From Leptospirales bacterium (lineage in GTDB: Bacteria; Spirochaetota; Leptospiria; Leptospirales; Leptonemataceae): a DNA stretch of 32,652 bases. Each line of letters begins with the position of its first letter. Within the stretch, counting starts at the first letter, position 1. The notes beneath the pieces were generated by a model that saw only the letters and a list, made by a program, of their open reading frames with translations, was not told where the DNA came from and searched no databases. The position numbers and the translations under genes are program-made. This document shows positions 1 to 7,116 of this stretch, piece after piece. Location: positions 1-32,652 of the forward strand of contig JAEUSB010000045.1 of the NCBI GenBank assembly GCA_016788865.1, written 5' to 3'.

Positions 1-377
1 AAGCCGATTGTATACAAGCTGGAGCCCACTGTCATCACGCTTGGGGAACCACCGGAAGAAACATTCTGGCAGAAGAGAGTCACCGCCGCTGGAGGTGAGC
101 CGTCGCTGGCTTTTGCAGCAAAAAAGCCATCATCGCGAATGGCAATGGCCCTCATTATGCCACCGTTTGTTTCAAGATATGCGCCGCAAGTAAGGCTACC
201 ACCGAAAATCCCACGATCCAACCAAGAACCCGGCTTTGCCGTACCGGGATTCGTGCCCTCGTACCGCAACCAGCGCCCGATGACTATTGTATCTGTCGTA
301 AGCGCATCTCCTTGGCGTAGGTTGGCGCTTGAAACGCACGCCGTCATGGTCAATGTTAGAAGGATGAGTAGTCTCAT
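1..377 (-). CDS. Putative lipoprotein, 3' end outside the window
   Basis: An open frame runs leftward from the ATG at 375-377 to the window edge without a stop (125 codons visible). The N-terminus MRLLILLTLTMTAC is a short lipoprotein signal with the lipobox LTMTAC. The mature part visible is rich in Gly, Thr and Ser with two further cysteines (about residues 64 and 107), suggesting a small secreted beta-rich domain. A Shine-Dalgarno AAAGGTG lies about 9 nt upstream on the minus strand. The gene starts about 75 nt inside a cassette whose start arm is at 441-457, so it is probably cassette cargo. No family was recognised. Confidence 0.65.
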   Translation of the reverse strand, partial: MRLLILLTLTMTACVSSANLRQGDALTTDTIVIGRWLRYEGTNPGTAKPGSWLDRGIFGGSLTCGAYLETNGGIMRAIAIRDDGFFAAKASDGSPPAAVTLFCQNVSSGGSPSVMTVGSSLYTIG

Positions 378-440
378 TTTGGTAGACACCTTTTGGGACT
401 AGAGTTTTTCAAGCAATTTTTGCCAGGCAATTTCAAGAGG

Positions 441-487
441 CGGAGATTTCGCATAACGTAAGCTAGGGAGAGTTATGCGATGCGGAG
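441..487 (-). repeat. Cassette junction, left-most complete site
   Basis: GCATAAC at 451-457, loop 458-471 (14 nt, diverged from the others), GTTATGC at 472-478. The start arm to the left has the standard A at position 11, and the end arm to the right has the standard G. The end arm (472 onward) finds no matching start arm in the window, so the cassette to its right is incomplete or rearranged. Confidence 0.75.
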
Positions 488-876
488 CACTTTTAAGGAT
501 TGGCGCTGCGGCGAATCCAGCAAGGATAGAAGAATAACTTGGAAAGCCATACTTAGTTACAGCCCGCCATGATCGAGAAGATAGTCGCTACAGCTTCAGA
601 AGCGAGACTTCTCTGCGCCTGTCCCGTGGGAGCCCGAAGTCGACGACATAAGTAAGAATAGCGCATAACGGTAATGGTCAGAATGTCTGACGGGCGATGC
701 GTGGGATTCGTCTCCCCGACTACGGGGACCCCTACCTAAAGGCGGCTAGGCGAAACATCCCCTAACGTAACAGCGGCTAGATACGGTAGCGTCGCAAAGG
801 CATTAAAGTTTCTCGGAGCGTGATTGTTTTTCTTGTGCTGACATTCTTAGAAGCTTGACGAGTCCAGTGTTCCAGT
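488..876. other. Stretch without a convincing gene
   Basis: No open frame here looks protein-like. A half-site (GCGCATAAC at 659-667, minus-strand reading GTTATGCGC) has the A at position 11 seen in start arms but no recognisable partner to its right. This looks like the debris of one or two cassettes. Confidence 0.5.
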
Positions 877-1674
877 ATGAACAGGTTTCATATGCGAAGA
901 ATAGTTTGCAGCCTGTTTGCGGTCCTCGCGTTGAGTTGCAATCCAAGCTTGCCGTCTTATAAGTTTGATGAGCCACCCTTGAAAGAAAAAGGCCCATTCA
1001 AAATGACGGTCAGGATTGGTGAGAAGGTGATCTCTGTGGCATTTCGTGGCGCAGACTTTCGGATATACGGGAAAACAAGAGATGGTCTTGTTCGCCTGTC
1101 AGACCAAGACAGGGATGCCATAGCAAGAATGATGGATCAAAGCGCTTCAGATAATTCCATCGAAGGCAAGACTGCCAATGGAGTCTTGGGTCTATTGCGA
1201 TCCTGGCCGTCAAATCTGCCGCTGGCAATGGAACGGGACGGGGCAAGCCTCCGGATGATTCACCCGGATAAGAATTTGCCGATTGAACTCACCTTACAGG
1301 ATAGCGGTACGATGGGAGTCTTGACTCAGGAACCCCGTGAACTGCCTCCCCAGTTCGCCTTTACGTCTTCTTTTCCAACTGGTGTCGGGGTTCAGAGTGT
1401 TCAGGGTGCACTGCATTCCGCAAGCATTTGCGATAAGCAATGGAAGATGCATACAGGATACTACCCTGTAGGGAAGACTTTTACCCACATTGTGCATGAC
1501 GCAAAATGCTTTGGACGTTGTGGTATGGGGTGCGAAACGATACCAAACAATGCATACACACAAGCCTGTTTCAATCATGACGGATGCGTTGATGCCTTGA
1601 GTTACCTCCACCCCAACTGTGATTTTATCTTTGGAGCGACTGTGCCGGATTATATCCTGGCTCCGGGATGTTAA
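877..1674 (+). CDS. Lipoprotein with a phospholipase A2-like C-terminal domain
   Basis: 265 codons from the ATG at 877; a second ATG at 892 (residue 6) is equally possible, and neither has a clear ribosome binding site. The signal RRIVCSLFAVLALSC ends in the lipobox LALSC, so the protein is probably membrane anchored outside the cytoplasm. Residues 211-237 hold a Cys-rich motif: C211, C215, C219, then ACFNHDGCVD with C231, H234, D235, C237, and C248 near the end. A Cys-x-x-His-Asp-x-Cys arrangement is the active-site helix signature of secreted phospholipase A2, where His-Asp activates water and disulphides brace the helix. The N-terminal 190 residues are unrecognised. It is the only plus-strand gene in the array region, opposite to the cassette genes. 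Phospholipase activity is inference. Confidence 0.7.
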   Translation: MNRFHMRRIVCSLFAVLALSCNPSLPSYKFDEPPLKEKGPFKMTVRIGEKVISVAFRGADFRIYGKTRDGLVRLSDQDRDAIARMMDQSASDNSIEGKTANGVLGLLRSWPSNLPLAMERDGASLRMIHPDKNLPIELTLQDSGTMGVLTQEPRELPPQFAFTSSFPTGVGVQSVQGALHSASICDKQWKMHTGYYPVGKTFTHIVHDAKCFGRCGMGCETIPNNAYTQACFNHDGCVDALSYLHPNCDFIFGATVPDYILAPGC

Positions 1675-2104
1675 TTTCCAGATTCCCGAGAGACCGAGAG
1701 AAGCCCATTGAGGCGTTGAAACAGGAAGTTGGAGTATTTGTCTCGAGTTCCCGAAAGCTAACAAATCATTGAGCGGACTGAAACCGTATGAAGATGCGCT
1801 CGACGCCATCGTGTGCGCCTGGGGCGGGGACCAGGTTTCTTCACGGGCAGGCAACTCCGTACGGAGACGCCGACAGTGTGATCTGGAATCCGCGCAATGA
1901 TGAGGTCAGGTTAGAACTTGATGCTCCGAACGCGCAAAGGACAACTTCGATATGTCCAGGGGCCCTGGTAAGCCTGGGGAGGGGCTGCGAGTCGGATGGC
2001 ATAGCTCCGCCAGGGTGAGTCCCGTTTTCTTCAGAAGAAAGGTGTCAGAGCGACCACCGGTAGCGAAACCAAGTGCAGCGAAGGCGCGCAGCGCATATTC
2101 CGCT
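1675..2104. other. Stretch without a convincing gene
   Basis: Overlapping frames on both strands (for example about 76 codons on plus from 1788) have no protein-like character, start signal or neighbour that supports them. The stretch ends at a degenerate junction near 2090-2104, where the expected GCATAAC has decayed to GCATATT. Confidence 0.45.
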
Positions 2105-2126
2105 GTTATGCGAGGTTCTGTGGCGG
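2090..2126 (-). repeat. Degenerate cassette junction
   Basis: The end arm at 2105-2126 (GTTATGCGAGGTTC...) is intact and matches the start arm at 2602-2623 in 20 of 22 positions, fixing the left end of that cassette. The opposing core is GCATATT and the loop is only a few nucleotides, so the junction is broken on its left side. Confidence 0.75.
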
Positions 2127-2141
2127 AGTCCGCAGTGGGGC

Positions 2142-2525
2142 TTAGTTTAGAACCAGGCTTCCGTTCCGCCTGCATAGACCTAGTGTCCCCTGTGTCCGGG
2201 ATAGCCTAGAGTTGGTAAGTTGTAAGGGTTGTCTTTTCCAGGATCCCCGAATACAGCTCCCGTGGTAATCGTGAACATAGCCGGAAAACCGGAAGGGATC
2301 GACGCATTCTGAGCTGGATTTGCACCCCGGTGTCGCGTTGCATTGATTAACACAGGCGGCAAGCAATACCACTATTGTAGTATAAAATCGGTTACAGTCT
2401 GCAGCGATCCGGTGATAGTTGTGCGTGCCCACAAGGTTATCCGATTTGTCGCAACGGCTGGCTAGAAGGGAAAGCGCTATGATGACTATCGGGGCGCGAT
2501 ACGCGGTTCTGAATGTGTGAATCAT
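2142..2525 (-). pseudogene. Small lipoprotein-like gene, probably frameshifted
   Basis: This is the only candidate gene inside the 2105-2623 cassette. The minus-strand frame from the ATG at 2525 (or 2579) begins MIHTFRTAYRAPIVIIALSL, a signal-like stretch, followed about 35 residues later by IVVLLAAC, a second lipobox-like sequence. Downstream of about 2362 an overlapping frame (to 2180) reads much more like protein, with GFPAMFTITTGAVFGD, whereas the first frame becomes Cys/Ser/Arg-rich and poor. The simplest reading is a lipoprotein gene broken by a frameshift near 2340-2370. An intact short lipoprotein in either frame is possible. Confidence 0.35.
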
Positions 2526-2601
2526 GCTCGAGCCCAGGGACTTGAACAATGCACGAGGACAGCCATGAATGAGCGACATGCGACAGGCTGTGGTTTTTCC
2601 C

Positions 2602-2655
2602 CCGCCACAGAATTTCGCATAACGTGTTACTTTGTTGTTATGCGAAGGCTATGCG
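2602..2655 (-). repeat. Cassette junction between the GmrSD-type and lipoprotein-like cassettes
   Basis: GCATAAC 2617-2623, loop 2624-2636 (13 nt), GTTATGC 2637-2643. The end arm at 2637-2655 matches the start arm at 4347-4365 in 18 of 19 positions and overlaps the stop codon of the gene it closes. The start arm at 2602-2623 matches the end arm at 2105-2126. Confidence 0.9.
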
Positions 2656-4283
2656 CCTGCTTCGAGGGACCAGTGAGTGATTGCTCTATCGATAAGCGAC
2701 TTTTGGCGCTTTTCGGCTTCCTGGACTGTCCAATCTTGAAGCTCCGTTACCTCTTTTGTCAAATCGAAGGCTACCTTGCCGAGCTTCTTATTGTAGTATA
2801 TGACTTTCGCCGGAAAGGGACTGTTGGACACGCCAGAATTCTTTTTGCCGCTTAGAAGGGTCAAGTTGCCGATTCTATGAACCCATTGTTTGTGCTGCTC
2901 TTTCGTGAACCGTGATGTCCAGTAGCTGTCCGTAATTGTTTGCGGTAAGATGTGCTCGATGGTGTTGCGAGCGGCGAAGGTTTTGATAACGCTTCCGTCT
3001 TGAGCTTCCTCTTCAAGCCGCAACAGGATAGGCATTGCATAGCTTTGTCCGTAAACATCGCTATTCAGCGCGTCCCGAAGCAGTGAGGAGGGGAAGGTTT
3101 TCGCGAGGGTTGTGGCAATGTCCCTGAGCGGCACGCCCTTCTTCACGCTGTCAACAATCGTGTAATAGTGAGTGTTGCGCCGGGCGCGAGAGTATCCAAG
3201 TATCCACATGGTATAGGTTACGTTTTCCAACAATTGCGCGAATATTTGTAAGTCGGAGTCGGCGGAATTCGACCTTAGAAAAGCCAAGGCTGGCGGTAAC
3301 CAATCATCATGGGGAACCCGTGAGAGGGCGACAAAAGCTTTCCGTGTCGTCAGGTTTTTGTGATCTGGATCAAGCAGGGACGCATAATGCTCGGCCTGCG
3401 TTTTTAATCGCAAGGCAAACTGTGATGCAGAGTCTGTAGCTTTTTCAAGGAGGGCTGAGTACTCTTCAAAGAGATTGCGGTCAGTTTTGGCCGCCTTTTC
3501 TGAGGTGCGGTAATGCGAGAGGAAATTGTCCAAGCGATCCGTTGGAATCAGGTCCTCAATGTCTGACCAATAGTCCTCTACCAAATCTAGTTCCGTGGCG
3601 TCATTCGCACATAGATCAAAAAGTTTGTTTTTCAGCAAATCGCCGTTCGAGAGAGGTTTCCCGCGAGCGTTCAGTACATTGAACAAGCGATACGCGGAGG
3701 TGAAATCATTGGCTTTCACAAAAACAGCATAAACCATGGTTAGAAGGAAGTTGGTATAGAGGCCTAAGTGCGGATTTCTCTCGCCGTCGTGAAGCCAAGT
3801 TTGAATTCTCCTCATATTGTTGTGGAGCCTGCGTTGGCTTTCTGAAATTTCAAGTGGTGGTTCCTGTGGATCGCTGCGCAATATGTACTCTTGAAAGAAC
3901 GCTCTGTCCTGATTGCGCACAATTAACCGCGGGGATTCGGCTGCACCGGTAAAGACGTTCTTCGGCATTAACCTCTTCTGTAGCTCGGTCTTCTGGCTCT
4001 CCGTTGGTAGGAGATTGCGAAGCGCGGTGAAAATCAGGGTCAGAGTCGTCAGACGTTGCTGCCCATCAACAATTTCAAAACGCTCGTTCGGTTGCTTTTC
4101 GATCGTGATGAGCGCGCCAATGAAGTATTCGCGATTCGGACTGTCCTTAAAGGCATCCCAGGTATCTTGCAACAGGGCCATAGCATTCTCTTCGTCCCAA
4201 GCGTAGGGTCTTTGGTACCGAGGAATTTCATAGATTTTTGCGTCAGTGATAATCTCGGTAATGGGTTTCTCTTCGGCTTTCAT
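2649..4283 (-). CDS. DUF262/DUF1524 protein, GmrSD-type modification-dependent restriction enzyme
   Basis: 544 residues, full length for a fused GmrSD-type (type IV) system. The N-terminal DUF262 domain, a ParB/Srx-like NTP-using fold, shows IPRYQRPYAW at 20-29 and DGQQRLTT at 73-80. The C-terminal DUF1524 domain is an HNH-type nuclease with I442-E-H-I-L-P-Q, then H-R-I-G-N473-L-T-L-L followed by further Asn residues and a Lys-Tyr end. Characterised relatives cut phage DNA with modified cytosines (for example glucosylated hydroxymethylcytosine) in an NTP-dependent way. The ATG at 4283 has GAGGT about 7 nt upstream. The gene fills its own cassette, with its stop codon inside the end arm. The exact substrate modification cannot be read from the sequence. 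Confidence 0.88.
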   Translation of the reverse strand: MKAEEKPITEIITDAKIYEIPRYQRPYAWDEENAMALLQDTWDAFKDSPNREYFIGALITIEKQPNERFEIVDGQQRLTTLTLIFTALRNLLPTESQKTELQKRLMPKNVFTGAAESPRLIVRNQDRAFFQEYILRSDPQEPPLEISESQRRLHNNMRRIQTWLHDGERNPHLGLYTNFLLTMVYAVFVKANDFTSAYRLFNVLNARGKPLSNGDLLKNKLFDLCANDATELDLVEDYWSDIEDLIPTDRLDNFLSHYRTSEKAAKTDRNLFEEYSALLEKATDSASQFALRLKTQAEHYASLLDPDHKNLTTRKAFVALSRVPHDDWLPPALAFLRSNSADSDLQIFAQLLENVTYTMWILGYSRARRNTHYYTIVDSVKKGVPLRDIATTLAKTFPSSLLRDALNSDVYGQSYAMPILLRLEEEAQDGSVIKTFAARNTIEHILPQTITDSYWTSRFTKEQHKQWVHRIGNLTLLSGKKNSGVSNSPFPAKVIYYNKKLGKVAFDLTKEVTELQDWTVQEAEKRQKSLIDRAITHWSLEAGA

Positions 4284-4346
4284 CTTTATACCTCAACTTT
4301 GTGTTTCTGTTTTCTGGATAAGGACGAACGATGTTAATTCTGCAGA

Positions 4347-4398
4347 CGCATAGCTTTCGCATAACGTGTAGACACTGCTGTTATCTGCAGTTGCGGAA
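4347..4398 (-). repeat. Cassette junction between the kwaAB and GmrSD-type cassettes
   Basis: Start-arm core GCATAAC at 4359-4365, loop 4366-4379 (14 nt, most diverged of the intact loops), end-arm core GTTATCTGC at 4380-4388. The two cores facing each other here do not match, because the end arm belongs to kwaAB, whose start arm at 6152-6170 carries the complementary GCAGATAAC. This junction therefore separates two different arm types. Confidence 0.9.
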
Positions 4399-4409
4399 TC
4401 GACAAGGTA

Positions 4410-4434
4410 GCTCCCGGACAGGAGGTCCGGGAGC
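4410..4434 (-). terminator. Perfect hairpin after kwaB
   Basis: GCTCCCGGAC (4410-4419), a 5-nt loop and GTCCGGGAGC (4425-4434) form a 10-bp perfect G+C-rich stem, 12 nt downstream of the kwaB stop and inside the cassette. There is no T-run after it on the minus strand, so it may be a pause site or mRNA-stabilising hairpin rather than a full intrinsic terminator. Confidence 0.55.
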
Positions 4435-4445
4435 CCATAACATCT

Positions 4446-5459
4446 TCATTTTTTCTTTCGCTTTCGAGACTGAGGGTTCAAAGCAACTTTTACGGAAGCT
4501 TCATAAATTTGGTCTGATTGCATGCTTTTCACGAAATCATCCTCTAAGTACTTGATAATTAGATCCGCATCGGCCGTATTTTCGATTAACAGTTTCCCTT
4601 TCTTGACCTTGAGATTGTGCTTGAGGGCTTTGGCAACCCGCACCATGGCTTTCAGGCGCTGGGGGGAGATATCCGTTAGATCAGGAGTATCAACGAGGCG
4701 GGCGAGGTGTTTCATAGCGCTGACACTTGTTTCGCTACGAGCTTTGAGAATATCCAACCCATCGATAACCTCTTTCTGCTCAAGCTTCTGGAATAGGTTG
4801 AGAGTTCGCTCCCTGAACTCGTCCTCGAGCATCAAGATACTTTCAAATTGACTTTTGTTCATAATGAGAATCTGATCTCCTACTGCGACAAAGTCGAAAG
4901 CTCGATCAAAGGTAACACATGATTCCTTCGTTACATCTAGTGTCTCATCAGCGACATTAAAGTAGGCCCAGACTTTCTTTGGTAGATAGCTGTTGGAGCG
5001 AGTGGACACGTGGGAGCCTGACGTTTTCCGGAAGAAGTCCAAGCGCTTGCCTTTTTTTACGATCGAAACGCAGTATGCCCAAATCGACTTATCGATTTCA
5101 TCGGTTTTCTTAATTCGATTATCGTCGCTGCCTCGGGTAATTTGTGTTTTTAATTCGGAGAATATCGGAGAAGCCGTGGAGGATGCATCATATGTGTACA
5201 GCTTAGGATCATCGGCGGCGATCACGCTATATTTTTGCAGAGCCAAATCCTTCGACAATGCATGCTCCACAATGCTATTTGCGACTTCAACGAACGCCTC
5301 TTGCAAGTCCGTGGAAGTATTAATCCTGCGAGCCACAAGGGTATGCTTCGGAAGGCCAGGCTGTTCCTCCGATTTTGCGCGCTTTTGTTTGAAGACGAGG
5401 AACACAGCTATTGTCGCTGCTTCAGAACTATCGAGAGTTTTCTTGATTTCTTTGATCAT
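4446..5459 (-). CDS. kwaB: Kiwa anti-phage protein KwaB (DUF4868-like)
   Basis: 337 residues, slightly longer than the typical KwaB of about 300. It is recognised by overall DUF4868 character (a long soluble protein with a Y-F-N-V-A-D core, then FDRAFDFVAVGDQILIMNKS near the middle, and a helical, very basic C-terminus KRKKK) and by the gene pairing: it overlaps the membrane protein gene kwaA by 4 nt in the order kwaA-kwaB. In Kiwa, KwaB binds DNA and works with the membrane complex KwaA against injecting phages. The ATG overlaps the kwaA stop (ATGA). The gene ends 12 nt before the hairpin at 4410-4434. The family call rests on remembered patterns plus synteny and has not been tested by a profile search. 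Confidence 0.75.
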   Translation of the reverse strand: MIKEIKKTLDSSEAATIAVFLVFKQKRAKSEEQPGLPKHTLVARRINTSTDLQEAFVEVANSIVEHALSKDLALQKYSVIAADDPKLYTYDASSTASPIFSELKTQITRGSDDNRIKKTDEIDKSIWAYCVSIVKKGKRLDFFRKTSGSHVSTRSNSYLPKKVWAYFNVADETLDVTKESCVTFDRAFDFVAVGDQILIMNKSQFESILMLEDEFRERTLNLFQKLEQKEVIDGLDILKARSETSVSAMKHLARLVDTPDLTDISPQRLKAMVRVAKALKHNLKVKKGKLLIENTADADLIIKYLEDDFVKSMQSDQIYEASVKVALNPQSRKRKKK

Positions 5460-6070
5460 GCCGCTTTATCCTCTGTTCGCCGTATAAAATAGAGCTTATG
5501 CCCGATGCGATAGATTTTGACCACGTTACCTTCCTCTAGGGAACCGGGAAACAGCGCTAGGCCGCTGCGCTGAACGTTAGACCCGTGGTCCATGAACTCA
5601 ACTTCGAAAATATGATATTTGATGTTTACAAATGGATTCACCAACATAAGAGATGATTTGATGTAGATTCTGTAGATCACATATAAGAGAAAGACAAAGG
5701 AGATTATGTTCTTTACCGAACTAAAATCCTCGAACAGGAACGGTAAGATATAAGTCCCAATGTAACTTATGGATTCACTATTTTTGTTGTTCATCGATTT
5801 TATAGTCGCGATGTCCCCGTTGCTGAGAGTCAGAGTTTCCAGGTTTCGCAATGTGAGAAACGTACTGACAGAGCCGAAGCAAATTAAGAGCAACAAAAAC
5901 GCAGGCATTGCGAATGGGATTGCCCATGTCATGGGATCTGCGCACATTGAAAAAGTGCTCAATGCAAGTGCTGTCTGCTTGACGATAACAAGAATAAATA
6001 GCGGCGCATAAGACACGATGAAGAGGCTTACGCGAACGATTCGATCGAAGTTAGGTGATTGATTGTCCAT
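5456..6070 (-). CDS. kwaA: Kiwa anti-phage membrane protein KwaA
   Basis: 204 residues, the usual KwaA size. Hydrophobic segments lie at about 12-34, 48-72, 103-116 and 121-138, consistent with a four-TM inner-membrane protein. The segment YIGTYILPF and the soluble C-terminus (NPFVNIKYHIFEVEF onward) fit the family as known to me. KwaA forms the membrane sensor of the Kiwa defence system with KwaB, whose gene overlaps it by 4 nt downstream. The ATG at 6070 lies 100 nt inside the cassette, and the leader contains a strong hairpin (6116-6135). No strong Shine-Dalgarno is visible next to the start. Confidence 0.72.
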   Translation of the reverse strand: MDNQSPNFDRIVRVSLFIVSYAPLFILVIVKQTALALSTFSMCADPMTWAIPFAMPAFLLLLICFGSVSTFLTLRNLETLTLSNGDIATIKSMNNKNSESISYIGTYILPFLFEDFSSVKNIISFVFLLYVIYRIYIKSSLMLVNPFVNIKYHIFEVEFMDHGSNVQRSGLALFPGSLEEGNVVKIYRIGHKLYFIRRTEDKAA

Positions 6071-6115
6071 GGATTATTGTATCTCTTAGGTGTGACAAAT
6101 CTAGTGCTTGCACCG

Positions 6116-6135
6116 GCCGGCCACGGATGGCCGGC
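6116..6135 (-). promoter_or_regulatory. Strong hairpin in the kwaA leader
   Basis: GCCGGCCA, a 4-nt loop and TGGCCGGC form an 8-bp perfect G+C-only-type stem between the cassette start and kwaA. It could dampen read-through from upstream cassettes or mask the leader. This is inference from position. Confidence 0.4.
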
Positions 6136-6151
6136 GCCGAGGAAATGGAGC

Positions 6152-6209
6152 TTTCGCAATTGCAGATAACGTGATAAACTGTTGTTGTGCGCCGTTGCGG
6201 AACCATGAG
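6152..6209 (-). repeat. Cassette junction between the 6212-7051 gene and kwaAB
   Basis: Start-arm core GCAGATAAC 6162-6170, loop 6171-6183 (13 nt), end-arm core GTTGTGC 6184-6190. The two facing cores disagree with each other but agree with the far ends of their own cassettes: 6152-6170 with 4380-4398, and 6184-6209 with 7055-7079. Confidence 0.9.
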
Positions 6210-6211
6210 TA

Positions 6212-7051
6212 CTAAATGCATTCCGAGAGATAGGATCGCATTCTTTGAAGTTCCGGTGGAATCACTTTGGGAAGTCCTGTAGTGAAGCGGCTAGAAATTG
6301 TTTTCTCAATAGCTTGGCCTTTCAGGATGCAATCAACAGCGGTTATCACACTTTGAATGGAAGCCTTGCGTTTTTCCACGAACTGCTGTGAATGCTGAAA
6401 GAAATTCAATTCTGTGATATCTGGCAAACCTTGGGCCGGAATTCCCTCCGGAACTGGTAGACGAGTCCAGATGCGGTCAACGAGGGGTTTGAAGCGGGCC
6501 GGTACTTCTACATTGCGGTAAATCTTTGAAGCGAGAGCTTGCAAGTAAATCTGCGTGAAAGAGCCCTCGCGATCGGTTAGTTTGGAGACTTGCGCGGGAA
6601 GCCATACAAGGTTTGGAAGAAATGAATAGGTTTCTGGTAAGCGGCTCGCCAGGACGGGCTTGTCACCGGGAACCGTCGTGGTGCGCCAAACATGAGAAGC
6701 AACGAATCCGTTTCCGAGGGTTTCGCCGGAATAGATGTCGCTGAGAGGGCTTATGATCGGCAAAGTACGCGGGAGATTCTTTACGAGGCTATTGTCGTCA
6801 CGGAAGTAACCAAATGAGTTAGGACTTCCCCATTCTTCAACACCGTTTGGGTTGTTACTCTTTCGAGCCTTCGCATCGCGAATTGCGAAAGGGATTAGGA
6901 CAGGCGTAGCTGCGTAAGTGTCCGGATGAAACCATATCCCAAGCGCCGCCACAAGCTTTGCGGCTAGCATTTGGAATAACCAAATATCATTATTATACAA
7001 GTCCTTCTGCAAATAATGATAGAGAATGTTGCTTCCGTCAATGGTGGACAT
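6212..7051 (-). CDS. Cassette protein of unknown function
   Basis: 279 residues, not recognised with confidence. The central part contains GFVASHVWR, then SFLPNLVWLPAQVSKLTDRE, and a helical C-terminus. The arrangement His-x-Trp followed by Asn-Leu-x-x-x-Pro and Leu-Thr-Asp recalls the tail of some HNH-like proteins in defence islands, but the metal-binding residues are not clear. No signal peptide or TM segment is visible. The ATG at 7051 is only 28 nt from the cassette core, with GGAA as a weak ribosome binding site inside the start arm, so there is little room for a promoter of its own. It lies between the thiaminase-like and Kiwa cassettes. Confidence 0.7.
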   Translation of the reverse strand: MSTIDGSNILYHYLQKDLYNNDIWLFQMLAAKLVAALGIWFHPDTYAATPVLIPFAIRDAKARKSNNPNGVEEWGSPNSFGYFRDDNSLVKNLPRTLPIISPLSDIYSGETLGNGFVASHVWRTTTVPGDKPVLASRLPETYSFLPNLVWLPAQVSKLTDREGSFTQIYLQALASKIYRNVEVPARFKPLVDRIWTRLPVPEGIPAQGLPDITELNFFQHSQQFVEKRKASIQSVITAVDCILKGQAIEKTISSRFTTGLPKVIPPELQRMRSYLSECI

Positions 7052-7054
7052 TTG

Positions 7055-7112
7055 TCATGGTTCCGTAATGTCGCATAACGTGTTACTTGTTGTTATGCGA
7101 CGTTTTGCGCCC
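7055..7112 (-). repeat. Cassette junction between the thiaminase-like gene and the 6212-7051 gene
   Basis: GCATAAC 7073-7079, loop 7080-7091 (12 nt), GTTATGC 7092-7098. The end arm at 7092-7112 matches the start arm at 8314-8334 in 18 of 21 positions. The start arm at 7055-7079 matches the end arm at 6184-6209 over about 25 nt with four differences, three of them of the A-versus-G type. Confidence 0.9.
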
Positions 7113-7116
7113 CGAG

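Noticed and set aside
1294..1854. 186-codon frame on the minus strand
   Set aside because: It overlaps the phospholipase A2-like gene over most of its length, lacks signals, and its composition fits a shadow frame.
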